A DNA stretch of 39,625 bases from Dehalococcoidia bacterium (lineage in GTDB: Bacteria; Chloroflexota; Dehalococcoidia; Tepidiformales; Tepidiformaceae), in contig VXLW01000122.1 in the NCBI GenBank assembly GCA_009841435.1, positions 1 through 39,625 on the forward strand, written 5' to 3'. How positions within the stretch are numbered: the first letter of the stretch is position 1; the number at the start of each line of letters is the position of its first letter. Under the pieces are notes generated by a model, which worked only from the letters and a program-made list of their open reading frames with translations, was not told the origin of the DNA and did no database searches. Below are positions 14,800-23,412 of this stretch, piece after piece. The translations under genes and the position numbers were made by a program.

Positions 14800-15782
14800 G
14801 ACGTAGCCCCGCCGGAAGCCGCTACAGCACTAGCGTCTTCGTCCCCAGACATTGCGGACGCTGTCCATGCCGCACAGTCTTGGGCGAGTTCGGCATCAAG
14901 TGCACCCAGATAGCGCGCGATGCGCAACCGGTCAAAGAAGATGCGCCTCTCCCCAACACAGATCTCAAACCAGCGGTCCTCCTCAACCTGCCTAGGGACA
15001 AAGAAGGCAAGCAGGGGCGCCATCGCCGGATTCTCCGTCAGCCAGACGTTGCAGAAGTCAACTGGCTGGAGCTCATCTAGCTTGGCACGCCAGTCCATTC
15101 CGGCTGCACATTGGCCAAACACGCTAATTTGATTTCGGCGCCCGTCCCCGAACGGCACCCACGCCACCAAGTCGAGCTTCGCATCCTTTACGCGGGCCGT
15201 CTTCGGTCTGGATACCTTGCATCCCAACCCTTCGCCCATGGCTTGGCACAGGTCGTTAAGGGCTTCGCGAAAGGCCTTCGAACCCCCGCGCCGGGGAAAG
15301 CCAAAGTCGTAAGAGTGCACCCTCTCCAGTCCGCCGAGGTACTCAACGAGCGCTGTCCTGCTGATGCGCTCAAAGAGAGAAGCGCCGCTCTCCGGCGCCG
15401 GCTTGTGCGTCGGGCCAAAGTAGGTAAGCGCCGTCAGGAAGAGGTACGGCGAGGCTTGAGCATCAGCGCGAGCGCGCAGGACGCTGTCTATGGAGAACGG
15501 GTAGCGCTCCCCAAGGTATCCCTCACGCCAAGCCAACAGGTCGAAGGCTGCTTCAGCGATCGGTTCAAGCTTCTCATCCTCCTGCTCTACCATTTCGTCG
15601 AGCGGCTCGTCATCGATTCCCTCGGGAAAAGGAACGCCATCAATGGACCCCGCTCTTCCAAGTGCTGCGATGAGGTCCTGCTGTGAACGAATGGGCCTCG
15701 GGCTTGCTGCCGCGCCCAGCTCAAGCCAGTCCGCAAGCACAGTGGGATCCGAGGCAGCTGGTGGAACTTCGAAGGACACCAT
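14796..15782 (-). CDS. Unknown protein with nuclease-fold-like signature, ParB/Dam operon
   Basis: 328 residues. Residues 1-190 are helical with no recognised family (FDLLAWREGYLGERYPFSID, SPYLFLTALTYFGPTHKPAP). Residues 196-235 look like a PD-(D/E)XK-type core: KDAKLDLVAWVPFGDGRRNQ then ISVFGQCAAGMDWRAKL, comparable to the 'D-L-V...QCK' pattern of Mrr-like enzymes, but the Lys after QC is Ala here. It is translationally coupled to the downstream adenine methylase (4-nt overlap) and lies 6 nt after the ParB-like gene. By position it could be the effector nuclease of a restriction-like system, with the methylase as protector. The nuclease call is an inference from one motif. Confidence 0.55.
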   Translation of the reverse strand: MVSFEVPPAASDPTVLADWLELGAAASPRPIRSQQDLIAALGRAGSIDGVPFPEGIDDEPLDEMVEQEDEKLEPIAEAAFDLLAWREGYLGERYPFSIDSVLRARADAQASPYLFLTALTYFGPTHKPAPESGASLFERISRTALVEYLGGLERVHSYDFGFPRRGGSKAFREALNDLCQAMGEGLGCKVSRPKTARVKDAKLDLVAWVPFGDGRRNQISVFGQCAAGMDWRAKLDELQPVDFCNVWLTENPAMAPLLAFFVPRQVEEDRWFEICVGERRIFFDRLRIARYLGALDAELAQDCAAWTASAMSGDEDASAVAASGGATS

Positions 15783-15788
15783 TCGAGA

Positions 15789-16922
15789 CTAGGCCTTCCG
15801 CCCCTGCCCCCTGGTTCGGCTATTCGCGATTCGGCGCATGTCGTCATCAAGAGCTCGCGTGATAGCCGTGATCTCTTCCATTTCCCTCAGCAAATCCCTT
15901 TCCCCAGCGAACCCAGTCACCACCTTCCCGCGGGCATCCTGAAGGGAGTGCTTTGCAACCAGCAATGACTCCCGAAAGAGCGCCGTGTCACCACGCGCAA
16001 TGTCGACAGCATCAGTGATGCCATAGCCAGCGCGGAGAGCATCAATACCCTTCTTCGACTGAAGAGCCTGGTCAAGCCGACGAAGGTCGGGATTCTGGCT
16101 CTTGACGACGGCGGGTTTGTTCTGTCTCTTGTCTCCCCAGAGCCAGATGCACAGCTCGCCGAAGTGCTTCAGCCTTCTCTTGGGTATGGGTGCAGCCCGC
16201 GGCGGGTCGAGGTCGGCAATGCGGGTAAACTCACGTATCCCTTGGTAGTCGAGACCGGTGTAGAGGTGGGAGAACGAGAAGTGCTTGCGAGTCCGCCACT
16301 CGCGATCGTACAGCCCCTCGTCTTCTACTTGCTTTAGTGCCATGTAGGCTCTGTACAGGCGAGCGACTGTCGAATGGTAGTCGCCAATGGTGCGCGCTAT
16401 CTCCTCAAGGGCAGCGCCGACTTCGTTTCTCACCCAGGCGATGTACTCCGCCTTGGCGAAGGAGGTCCAGGCCTGCGGCCCGTTGACATGCTTGAAGCCG
16501 ACATATTGCCAAATCGTTTCGCGCTCGCAGCGGATGACCGGAAGGTGTCCAAGCTCTGCAACAAGCTCGTCGGAAACCTCGGGGAGGCTCGTGACCTTCA
16601 GCCACTCCCGAAGCTGCGGTTCACGAAGCAGCCGCACGGCTGCGAGTCTACGATTGCCCTCGATGACTACGAGCCTGCCTTCCTCCTGAGCGACGAAGAG
16701 GGGCTCGTGCGGGAAGAAGCCGTTTTGCGCCACCGATAGGGCTACTTCGTCGACTGAATACTCTTCCCACAGGATCTTGAGAATCTGCTCTTGGTCGAGG
16801 TTCTCGCCCACCTGCTGAATGCGAGGATTTCTCGCGTCGAGGTACAGCTCGTTCACTGGCAGGTTCACGGGGCTGAACTCTTGCCGGTCGTCCGCTGTAG
16901 CGTGGTTGGGCGAACTCGCCAT
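15789..16922 (-). CDS. ParB/sulfiredoxin-fold N-terminal domain protein
   Basis: 377 residues. Residues 18-100 carry the ParB-like NTPase/nuclease fold: VNLPVNELYLDARNPRI, ILKILWEEYSVDEVALSVAQ, and VVIEGNRRLAAVRLL, where GNRR equals the conserved GxRR phosphate-binding motif. The middle (residues 130-230) has HVNGPQAWTSFAKAEYIAWV, a helical segment similar to ParB-associated linker regions. The C-terminus is helical and charged. No ParA is nearby, so chromosome partition is unlikely; orphan ParB-like proteins on mobile elements include nucleases, kinases and specificity factors. ATG 16922 follows GGAAGGA and a minus-strand TAGAAT -10 box. It heads the ParB / nuclease-like / adenine-methylase operon. 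Confidence 0.8.
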   Translation of the reverse strand: MASSPNHATADDRQEFSPVNLPVNELYLDARNPRIQQVGENLDQEQILKILWEEYSVDEVALSVAQNGFFPHEPLFVAQEEGRLVVIEGNRRLAAVRLLREPQLREWLKVTSLPEVSDELVAELGHLPVIRCERETIWQYVGFKHVNGPQAWTSFAKAEYIAWVRNEVGAALEEIARTIGDYHSTVARLYRAYMALKQVEDEGLYDREWRTRKHFSFSHLYTGLDYQGIREFTRIADLDPPRAAPIPKRRLKHFGELCIWLWGDKRQNKPAVVKSQNPDLRRLDQALQSKKGIDALRAGYGITDAVDIARGDTALFRESLLVAKHSLQDARGKVVTGFAGERDLLREMEEITAITRALDDDMRRIANSRTRGQGRKA

Positions 16923-16952
16923 GACGCCCTTCCTTCCAGGAGCTGCTGTGCG

Positions 16953-16958
16953 ATTCTA
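16953..16958 (-). promoter_or_regulatory. Candidate -10 box of the ParB/Dam operon
   Basis: The minus strand reads TAGAAT here, 30 nt upstream of ATG 16922 with a GGAAGGA Shine-Dalgarno site between. The same hexamer precedes two other starts in the window (18318 and 36501). No clear -35 hexamer is present at 17 nt. Confidence 0.4.
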
Positions 16959-17229
16959 GCGCGTCACTGCGTCCCCACGCCCGTCGCGACGTCTATGGCC
17001 CGATGGGGAACGGGTGGCATTACCATGCGCTGATGCCACGACCGGTGTGTCGCGTTTAACAATGGTCCCCTTCTGAGGGGCGCATCATCACCACGAACGC
17101 CATCGTCGCTGCCGTCTGGTGCGGGGTCGTTCCTAGCTTCGCCAGCGGCGCCTAGAGTCCCGAGTTGGGAATCGCTTGCCGAGGACTAGGACAGCATTCA
17201 TCCTCACCACAGGTTCCGGACCTCCATCC

Positions 17230-18075
17230 TCAGTTCCAGGTGTCCCACATGCCTTGCAGGGCCGTAGCGAACGCCCGCCCCTGCTCCACTTTCCATTGCT
17301 CACGCCCTGGCCCGAACAGAGGCACCTGACCACTCTGAGACTGGAGGGCCTTGAGCTTCACGCCCTTGAGCCAAGTCAGGACACCCGTGTAGGTCGGCGC
17401 TAGTTTCGGTGCAAAGAGTTCGTTGGGAGCGTTGTAGAGCAGGCACTCCACGAAGTAGGAGGGCGCGTCCTCTTTGGTGAGCGCGCCCCTGCTAACAAGC
17501 TCGTTTCGGGCTACCTTGAACATGCGGATGGTCTTCTTGAACCGCTTGTTCGTGCCGCGTTCCTTCCTCACTCCTCGTCGGTGGTGCTGCTGCGGATAGC
17601 TCACGATCCAGCGTCTCTCGTCTGGAAGATAGAGGCCGACCCCCTCCTTGTAGCTCAGGGTAACCACGAGATCGGCGTCGGCCTGCAGCCTGCCCTTCTT
17701 CAGCTTCAGGGTCTTACGACCGCTCGTCACGTCGTCCCCGAAGCGGACCCTGACGGCCTTCATTGCATGCCGCCGGAATGAATGCCACTGCTTGTAGGCG
17801 GTCTTGTGAGAAGCGTCGCTTGCCAGATCCCTTCCGGTAAGGGCGGCCACGGAAGGGTGGAGCTTGTGGGCCAACCGGACTACCACATCGACGTCGCTAT
17901 CCCTGGAGAGATTTGTACCATTCTTGTAAGAGCCCTGCAGGAAGACTTCATATTGGGTCTCCGCCGGCCACTCGTGGGCTGCCAGGGCCTCACGAATGGT
18001 CAGGTGCGCCTGCTTTGAAGCCTTCGCTGATCTGGGATGGCTCCACTGAGCTAGCGTCGATTCAGGTATGGGCAT
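17230..18075 (-). CDS. CD-NTase-like nucleotidyltransferase (CBASS-type), no visible effector
   Basis: 281 residues. LQGSYKNGTNLSRDSDVDVVV (residues 47-66, shown here in pieces: GS at 48-49, catalytic acids D61 and D63) is the signature of the pol-beta-like CD-NTase family, and the third acid lies in QADADLVV (D133 or D135). CD-NTases make cyclic di- or trinucleotide signals on phage infection that switch on a killer effector. The length is near the short end of the family. ATG 18075 has an AGAGGGA site upstream. No SAVED, TIR, phospholipase, transmembrane or nuclease effector, and no Cap2/Cap3, is adjacent; neighbours are the ParB/Dam operon and a small acidic protein. It is either an orphan remnant or works with an unrecognised neighbour. 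Confidence 0.8.
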   Translation of the reverse strand: MPIPESTLAQWSHPRSAKASKQAHLTIREALAAHEWPAETQYEVFLQGSYKNGTNLSRDSDVDVVVRLAHKLHPSVAALTGRDLASDASHKTAYKQWHSFRRHAMKAVRVRFGDDVTSGRKTLKLKKGRLQADADLVVTLSYKEGVGLYLPDERRWIVSYPQQHHRRGVRKERGTNKRFKKTIRMFKVARNELVSRGALTKEDAPSYFVECLLYNAPNELFAPKLAPTYTGVLTWLKGVKLKALQSQSGQVPLFGPGREQWKVEQGRAFATALQGMWDTWN

Positions 18076-18305
18076 GTCATCCCTCTGCTACAGCCATCGC
18101 CGCTCCGGGGTCGTTTCGACTGTCAAGAGCCAGCGCACCTAGTCCTTGAGGGTGAGCGAGAGAGTCCGTTCAGGAAAGCCATCAAGGAGCCCCTGTGAGC
18201 GTGTTGCCTTGCTAGGTCCCAGGTGCCAACCTCCAAACTTCAGCGCTCCGGCCTCCTGCTCGAGAGTTGGATGCCACGTTGCGCTGTACGGAGGGGCAGT
18301 GCGTG

Positions 18306-18311
18306 TAGAAT
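18306..18311 (+). promoter_or_regulatory. Candidate -10 box placed for a leaderless transcript
   Basis: TAGAAT ends 6 nt before ATG 18318. This spacing would put the transcription start at or next to the start codon, as in leaderless mRNAs. No Shine-Dalgarno site precedes the ATG, which fits. Confidence 0.4.
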
Positions 18312-18317
18312 CGTCGC

Positions 18318-18563
18318 ATGGGCAACAAGACTGACCCGGCACACATTCGCAGCATAGACACGTGGGAGTCTGGTGGCGGCATCGAGCTCGACATCGTCGA
18401 GCTTGTTGGTGGGATGACGCTCGTCGTTGCGGACGAAACGGTGGCCATCTACCCGTCCGTAGACGAATTCTGGGCCGAAGCCGAGGATGGTTACGAGAGC
18501 CACAGAACCACGACGTTACTGCGTGAGACCGGGCAGCCATTCGCACTAACAGGGTCCGCCTGA
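18318..18563 (+). CDS. Small acidic protein, unknown
   Basis: 81 residues, very acidic (SPI-like). It reads as a compact beta sheet then helix: WESGGGIELDIVELVGGMTL, VVADETVAIYPSVDEFWAEA, then a short C-terminal tail. No family recognised. It is divergent from the CD-NTase gene and upstream of the Dcm operon, separated from each by about 240-340 bases. It might be an anti-toxin-like or regulatory protein of either, without direct evidence. Codon composition is less GC-biased than the shadow frames, and a TAGAAT box lies directly upstream, so I consider it real. Confidence 0.55.
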   Translation: MGNKTDPAHIRSIDTWESGGGIELDIVELVGGMTLVVADETVAIYPSVDEFWAEAEDGYESHRTTTLLRETGQPFALTGSA

Positions 18564-18907
18564 GAGTGGATTTCCTTCCTGCCCGCGACTTGGTGCCGGC
18601 GGCCTGTTGACAGTAAAGCCAGAAAGAGCGGACAGCGCAGCGCACGTGGCCGAGTGGTCTGCACCTTCTCCTACAGCGTGGTGATGGCGGCGCGCAACCG
18701 AGACATGGAAGCCTACCGCCAGCATCCCTAAAATCGCCGGGCCATGAAATACGCATCGAGCCTACGTGCCCTCAACCTCTCTGCCGATGCTGGCGGATCC
18801 AAGCGGAGCGTGGAGGACGACGGATTCCGCGTACTAGCTCTGGTCGAGCAGGACCAGCCAGCACCGAGTCTTCGGCAAACCGGGGTGGCGATCCAGGTTC
18901 CGACGAG
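18564..18907. other. Intergenic stretch with a possible coding scrap
   Basis: There is no full gene. A plus-strand piece near 18657-18730 reads CTFSYSVVMAARNRDMEAYR then a stop, which looks like the C-terminal end of a lost gene. The Dcm operon promoter should lie in the last 150 bases but no consensus boxes are evident. Confidence 0.35.
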
Positions 18908-19909
18908 ATGACACTAACCGCAGGGTCGCTGTTTAGCGGTATGGGCGGCTTCACGTCTGGGCTCCGGGCGGCTGGCTTCGATCTGCTATGGGCGAACGAC
19001 AATGACCCTCATGCCTGCGCTGCCTTCCGTCTCAACTTTCCTGGCCTGCCGGTCTTCGAGAAGGACGTCAGGGATTTCTCCGTGGAGGGTGACGGCCTGG
19101 CGCCTGTCGACGTGCTCGCGGCGGCGTTCCCCTGCCAGAGCTTCTCGCAAGCGGGGGATCGCAGGGGGTTCGACGATCCGCGCGGAGCACTGTTCTTCGA
19201 GATCCCCAGGCTCCTCCAGGGATGGGCCGAGGAGCAGCGCCCCAAGATCGTGATCCTCGAGAATGTCCCGCACTTGGCCCAGGGGGCCGACGGTGCATGG
19301 TTCGATACGGTCCGCAAGGAGTTGCGGCGCGCGGGGTATTGGTTCCGCGAGTCGTCGTGCTGGACGGTGAACGTGAAGGACGCCACGGAACTGCCGCAAG
19401 ACCGAGAGCGGCTGTTCATGGTCGCCGCGTCGCGCCACCACTTTACGTACAATCCCTTCGAGCCCCCCGTAGCTACCGCGGAGGGAAGGCTCCCATTGAA
19501 GCAGATCGTGGATCGCAGCACGCCCGCGGATACGGCTGCGTATCTGCCGGCGGACAATCGGTACTACCGGATGATCGAGCGTGAGATGAAACAAGGCGAG
19601 TCGCTGGACAACATCTACCAGTTGCGGCGCTCGTACGTGCGCGAAAAGAAGGGCGGGCTGTGCCCGACCCTCACCGCGAATATGGGCATCGGCGGCCACA
19701 ACGTGCCCTTCGTCCGCGACGAGTGGGGCATCAGGCGGCTGAGCGTGAGGGAGGTCGGCATGCTCCAGGGGTTCGGCGACGTGGACTTCCCGCCCGACAT
19801 GCCGGAGGCAGAGCAATACCGCTTACTTGGCAACGCCGTGTGCGTCGAACTCGCTCGCCTTGTGGGTGAGGCGTGCGCGGCTGCCTTGGGGGAGCAAGAC
19901 AGTGAGTAG
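18908..19909 (+). CDS. dcm: DNA cytosine-5 methyltransferase (Dcm)
   Basis: 333 residues with the C5-methylase motifs in order: SLFSGMGGFTSGL (motif I, residues 7-19), AAFPCQSFSQAG (motif IV with the catalytic Cys, about 74-85), VILENVPHL (motif VI), LPQDRERLFMVAA (motif VIII), CPTLTANMG (motif IX) and YRLLGNAVCVELA (motif X). The variable target-recognition region lies at about 180-250. It heads a five-gene operon with overlaps; its stop overlaps the GHKL-ATPase start by 8 nt. It protects host DNA, and the Vsr-like endonuclease at the operon end presumably acts on unprotected or damaged sites. The name follows the family; the target site is not readable. Confidence 0.93.
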   Translation: MTLTAGSLFSGMGGFTSGLRAAGFDLLWANDNDPHACAAFRLNFPGLPVFEKDVRDFSVEGDGLAPVDVLAAAFPCQSFSQAGDRRGFDDPRGALFFEIPRLLQGWAEEQRPKIVILENVPHLAQGADGAWFDTVRKELRRAGYWFRESSCWTVNVKDATELPQDRERLFMVAASRHHFTYNPFEPPVATAEGRLPLKQIVDRSTPADTAAYLPADNRYYRMIEREMKQGESLDNIYQLRRSYVREKKGGLCPTLTANMGIGGHNVPFVRDEWGIRRLSVREVGMLQGFGDVDFPPDMPEAEQYRLLGNAVCVELARLVGEACAAALGEQDSE

Positions 19910-21827
19910 CGGCGAGCTAGGCTGGCACTTCCCGCCCACCGGAGGCGGGGTCGCGATGGGCTACAACGACCCCGGCATCGCCCACTTCGGCGGAGCGCGG
20001 GAGCAGAGCCTCGCACGGGAGACGATCCAGAACTCACTAGATGCGGCAGCGAGCATCGGTACGCCGGTGGATGTCGCATTCGAATTGCAGGTTCGCGAGG
20101 ATGACTGGTTCGCCAAGCGCGAACTTGCGGCCACAATTCAGCGTTGCCTGACGGAGGCCAAGGCGCGGCAGGACGATAAGGCGTCTCAAGCCTTCGAAGA
20201 GGCGGCTCAACTCCTTGGCAAGACGCGCCTGACCTTCCTGCGCGTCGCTGACTGGCACACGACAGGGCTGCGTGGCGAGAAATGGGACGCACTCCTAAAG
20301 CGCCCGGGGGTGAGCGTCCACGACCAGCGCGGGGCTGGCGGCTCGTGGGGTATTGGGAAGAACGCCCCGTTCACGCTCTCGCCGCTCCGCACCGTCTTCT
20401 ACTGGACCCGCTTCGAAGAGAACGGCAGGGCACACGAGCGGTTTCAGGGCAAGGCTGTCTTGATGGCCCACGAGTCCGGCGGGGAGGAACGGCAAAGCAC
20501 CGGGTTCTTCGGCCTCGTAGATGGTTGTCGCGCTGTTGACGGCGAAACCATCCCATCCGCCGTCCGAGGCGTGGAGAGCGGCGGCGGCCAGCGCTCGGGC
20601 ACCTCGCTATGGATCGCTGGATTTCGGGAGCAGGACGGCTGGCAGGAGCGCATCGCCCGGCGCGTAGCGGCGTCCTTCTTCGGTGCCATCCGGGATGGAA
20701 CCCTCACAGTCACCATCGAGCCCAGCGAGGGCATGCAAGCCCGCGAGTTGATCGACATCAAGGCCGACAACCTCGAGGAGTGGTTCGACTACCTGCAGCA
20801 GGGCAGCGATGCCGCGCAGGACGATGAGGACGACGATATCGACGATGCGCACCGCTTCTGGGAGCTGCTCCAGGGGGAGCCAACCGCTGAGCGGCAAGAC
20901 CACGACCTTGGCCACTGCCGTCTCTGGGTCACGGTGAGTGACGACGCTGCGCTGCCGAGCAAGGTCGGATTGATGCGCAAGACGGGCATGCTGATCACTA
21001 CGCGGCAGCCGGGCCTGATCCGGTTCCGGGGCATGCGCGACTTCATCGCCATCTGCCGCTTCGAAGGTGACGAAGGCAACGAACTGCTCAGGAAGATGGA
21101 GAACCCGCGCCACGATCAGTTCGAGCCTGAGCGAATCGAGAACGACCCGAAGGAAGAGCAGCGCGGGCGCGCCGCACTCAAGCGCATCAGCGATTGGATC
21201 CGCGAGGAGATTCGCAAGGTGGCTGCGCCAGATGTCCCCATGGAGGCGGCACGGCTGTCGGAACTGGATCGGCTCCTCCCGGACGTTGCGCCCGAAGAGC
21301 CCTTCGGTGGCGACTCGGGGGACGGCGACGAGCGCGAGCCTTCGTTCGGGGCCGCCCCCGTTGTGAAGCTCAAGCCCCGTCGCCGACCACCCGCGCCGGT
21401 ACCGCCAGATCCCGTTGAGTACGACGATGGGGATCCCGGCGAAGATACGGAGCTCACAGCGACCACCAACCGTGAGGGCAGTGTGGCGGAGCCCGAGAGC
21501 GTGTACAGCACTTCGCACACTTCGCAGAAGCGAAAGCGCCTCTTGATCGACGATGTCCGGCTCGTGCCCGTTCAGGGCGGTGCCAACCGCTTCCGTGTCA
21601 GCTTCCGCGCCAGGGAGTCGGGGGTGGCGGATATCGTTCTGGCCGAGGCCGGCGACTCGACACTCGTTTCCCGCGACGATGTCCGAGCTTCGCAGGACGG
21701 CGTGACGTTTCCATTGACCGGTGTCGAGCTACGGCCCGCCGACCGCGTCGAGTTCGAGATCACGGCCGGTTCGCCGCTCGGTGAGCGCGCGTGGGTCGTA
21801 TCGGCAGTCGTGCCGGAGATGCCGTGA
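19902..21827 (+). CDS. GHKL (MutL/MORC-like) ATPase of a Dcm-Vsr restriction locus
   Basis: 641 residues. The N-terminal GHKL ATPase shows ARETIQNSLDAAAS (motif N, about 38-51), VADWHTTGLRG (divergent G1 box, DxHxxGL in place of DxGxG) and GGSWGIGKNAPFTL (G2 box with GxGK, about 146-159). A transducer-like domain follows, then helices with NDPKEEQRGRAALKRIS, an acidic/proline linker (about 470-540), and a C-terminal beta domain (ADRVEFEITAG). GHKL ATPases beside Dcm and Vsr genes were described as MORC-type restriction systems (Iyer, Abhiman and Aravind 2008). The start is GTG 19902 with GGGGGAG upstream, inside the Dcm stop. It probably senses or clamps DNA and controls cleavage (inference). 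Confidence 0.85.
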   Translation: MSSGELGWHFPPTGGGVAMGYNDPGIAHFGGAREQSLARETIQNSLDAAASIGTPVDVAFELQVREDDWFAKRELAATIQRCLTEAKARQDDKASQAFEEAAQLLGKTRLTFLRVADWHTTGLRGEKWDALLKRPGVSVHDQRGAGGSWGIGKNAPFTLSPLRTVFYWTRFEENGRAHERFQGKAVLMAHESGGEERQSTGFFGLVDGCRAVDGETIPSAVRGVESGGGQRSGTSLWIAGFREQDGWQERIARRVAASFFGAIRDGTLTVTIEPSEGMQARELIDIKADNLEEWFDYLQQGSDAAQDDEDDDIDDAHRFWELLQGEPTAERQDHDLGHCRLWVTVSDDAALPSKVGLMRKTGMLITTRQPGLIRFRGMRDFIAICRFEGDEGNELLRKMENPRHDQFEPERIENDPKEEQRGRAALKRISDWIREEIRKVAAPDVPMEAARLSELDRLLPDVAPEEPFGGDSGDGDEREPSFGAAPVVKLKPRRRPPAPVPPDPVEYDDGDPGEDTELTATTNREGSVAEPESVYSTSHTSQKRKRLLIDDVRLVPVQGGANRFRVSFRARESGVADIVLAEAGDSTLVSRDDVRASQDGVTFPLTGVELRPADRVEFEITAGSPLGERAWVVSAVVPEMP

Positions 21828-22669
21828 GATACGACCCAAACAAGGCGTACCTGTACCCCGTCCTCCGTCCAGGCAGCACGGACTACCCGCGCGCTGAGTT
21901 CCAGGCGGAGCCGGACCCCGAGCGCATCGAGCACACTACGGCGGTGCGCATCAGCGCCGAGTTTAACCTCAGCGACCCTGACCTGCTGCGCCTCATTGAG
22001 GAGGGGGCAGCGCAGTACGTGCTGCTCGTCCGCGCCGCCGCCACCCACCACCGCTCCTCGCACCACTCCAGCGAGCCGGCGGTCGAGGTGCCATTTGAGA
22101 GCGGACGACTCTCCGGCCGCACCGAGATCCGCGGGTTGCTCGTCGCCGTCCGCGACATGCCGGAGTTCCGCGCTGAGGGGTGGCACGGTGACTATGCCGG
22201 CATGACCTTCGACCTGCACGCAGGCGATGTACTCGCTGAGGACGAGCCCCGCGAGTACTTCATCGACAACGCGGAGGAGGCGCCTGTCGGCTCGATCTTC
22301 CAGGTTCAACCGCACGCCCCGCTGCTGGATGGAACGTGGAACTGCGACCTCGCCGGCGATCGCGTGGCGCTGCGCATGTCCGAGGGCGACTACCGTCGGT
22401 TCATGGACGCCCGCAGCCGGGTAAACGGCAGTCCGGACGCGATGTACGTCATGAACGCCGTCTACCTGCCCGCCCTCGTCCACGTGCTGCAGGAGGCCGA
22501 CCACGGCGAGGAGGACTACGGCGACTATCGCTGGTACCGCTCGCTCGACGCGCGCCTCGCGGAGTGCGAGCGTCCCTTGCTCGGGGACGGGCGCGACCGG
22601 CTGGACGATGCGCAACGGCTGCTCGACCAGCCATTCGCCCATCTCCCACTGCTGGCCGGTGACGCATGA
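21824..22669 (+). CDS. Unknown protein of the Dcm-GHKL-Vsr operon
   Basis: 281 residues. GTG 21824 overlaps the GHKL stop by 4 nt. The sequence is strand-rich: YLYPVLRPGSTDYPRAEFQA, TAVRISAEFNLSDPDLLRLI, YVLLVRAAATHHRSSHHSSE, then a middle part (DYAGMTFDLHAGDVLAEDEP) and a C-terminal block with YVMNAVYLPALVHVLQEADH and WYRSLDARLAECERP. I do not recognise the family with certainty; proteins of this layout ('Y-P-V-L-R-P-x-x-x-D-Y') recur next to GHKL/Dcm/Vsr genes. It may be a DNA-binding or scaffolding subunit. No nuclease or helicase motif is visible. Confidence 0.75.
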   Translation: MRYDPNKAYLYPVLRPGSTDYPRAEFQAEPDPERIEHTTAVRISAEFNLSDPDLLRLIEEGAAQYVLLVRAAATHHRSSHHSSEPAVEVPFESGRLSGRTEIRGLLVAVRDMPEFRAEGWHGDYAGMTFDLHAGDVLAEDEPREYFIDNAEEAPVGSIFQVQPHAPLLDGTWNCDLAGDRVALRMSEGDYRRFMDARSRVNGSPDAMYVMNAVYLPALVHVLQEADHGEEDYGDYRWYRSLDARLAECERPLLGDGRDRLDDAQRLLDQPFAHLPLLAGDA

Positions 22670-23412
22670 CGCGGGTCCACTACTTCACGCAAGCGGTGGT
22701 CGAGGAGCTGCGCGCCGCCGTGCCGGGGCACCTCGACTGGTACTACGAGGCGGGGAGAAAGGGCCTGCCCATTCCACAGCCTCCGGAGGCGTGGCGCGAG
22801 GCGACGATCGAGGTCGAGCCGCTCGCACCGCTGTTGCAGCCCGGAATCAAGCACGATCCGCAGAACGCGCTCGCCTTCTACGAAGCCCTGCGGCAGTTGA
22901 CGCCACAACAGGCCTCGGACGAGCGTTTCTGGGCGTACGTCAGCCACATCCAATGCGCCGACTACATCCGCGAACGGTGGCTCGCCAAGCAGCCGGACGA
23001 CCGGGAGCAGGCCTCGGCCCGAGCGCGCAATCACTTCTTTGCCCGCGACGCCCGCGCACTCATCCGCGACCACGGGGTGTCGCGGCTGTGGTGGCTGGGC
23101 CGCATCGCTTCAGAGGCGTACCCCGAAGACCCAGCGCTGTTCCTCGAGATCGTGCTGCACCGCCAGGACGTCCGCTCCGCGTTGATCGAGCGCCCGTCCG
23201 TGTCCATGAACCGCGATGTGCTGCGCGGCATCTTCTTCGTGATGCGCGACCAGTGGGAAGGCGACAAGGCACTCTTCAAGCGCGAGACATTCCGCGCTTG
23301 GATGGTAGCTCTCAACCGTCGCGGTGGCGTCGTGCTGCTGGACGCGCTGCCGCCTGAGCCCCTCGACCGTCTGCTGCGGGAGGAGGCCGACCGAGTACTG
23401 GAGGCGGTGTGA
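22666..23412 (+). CDS. DUF6339-like protein of the Dcm-GHKL-Vsr operon
   Basis: 248 residues. ATG 22666 overlaps the previous stop by 4 nt. It is all-helical: VHYFTQAVVEELRAAVPGHL, ALAFYEALRQLTPQQASDER, FWAYVSHIQCADYIRERW, NHFFARDARALIRDHGVSRL, WWLGRIASEAYPED and a C-terminal MVALNRRGGVVLLDALPPEP. The features 'Y-x-x-x-x-R-W...ARNHFF...LxRxHGxxRLWW' fit the DUF6339 family as I remember it, which occurs in the same genomic setting. No catalytic motif is evident. The strict overlaps on both sides mean it is an integral part of the system. Confidence 0.65.
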   Translation: MTRVHYFTQAVVEELRAAVPGHLDWYYEAGRKGLPIPQPPEAWREATIEVEPLAPLLQPGIKHDPQNALAFYEALRQLTPQQASDERFWAYVSHIQCADYIRERWLAKQPDDREQASARARNHFFARDARALIRDHGVSRLWWLGRIASEAYPEDPALFLEIVLHRQDVRSALIERPSVSMNRDVLRGIFFVMRDQWEGDKALFKRETFRAWMVALNRRGGVVLLDALPPEPLDRLLREEADRVLEAV

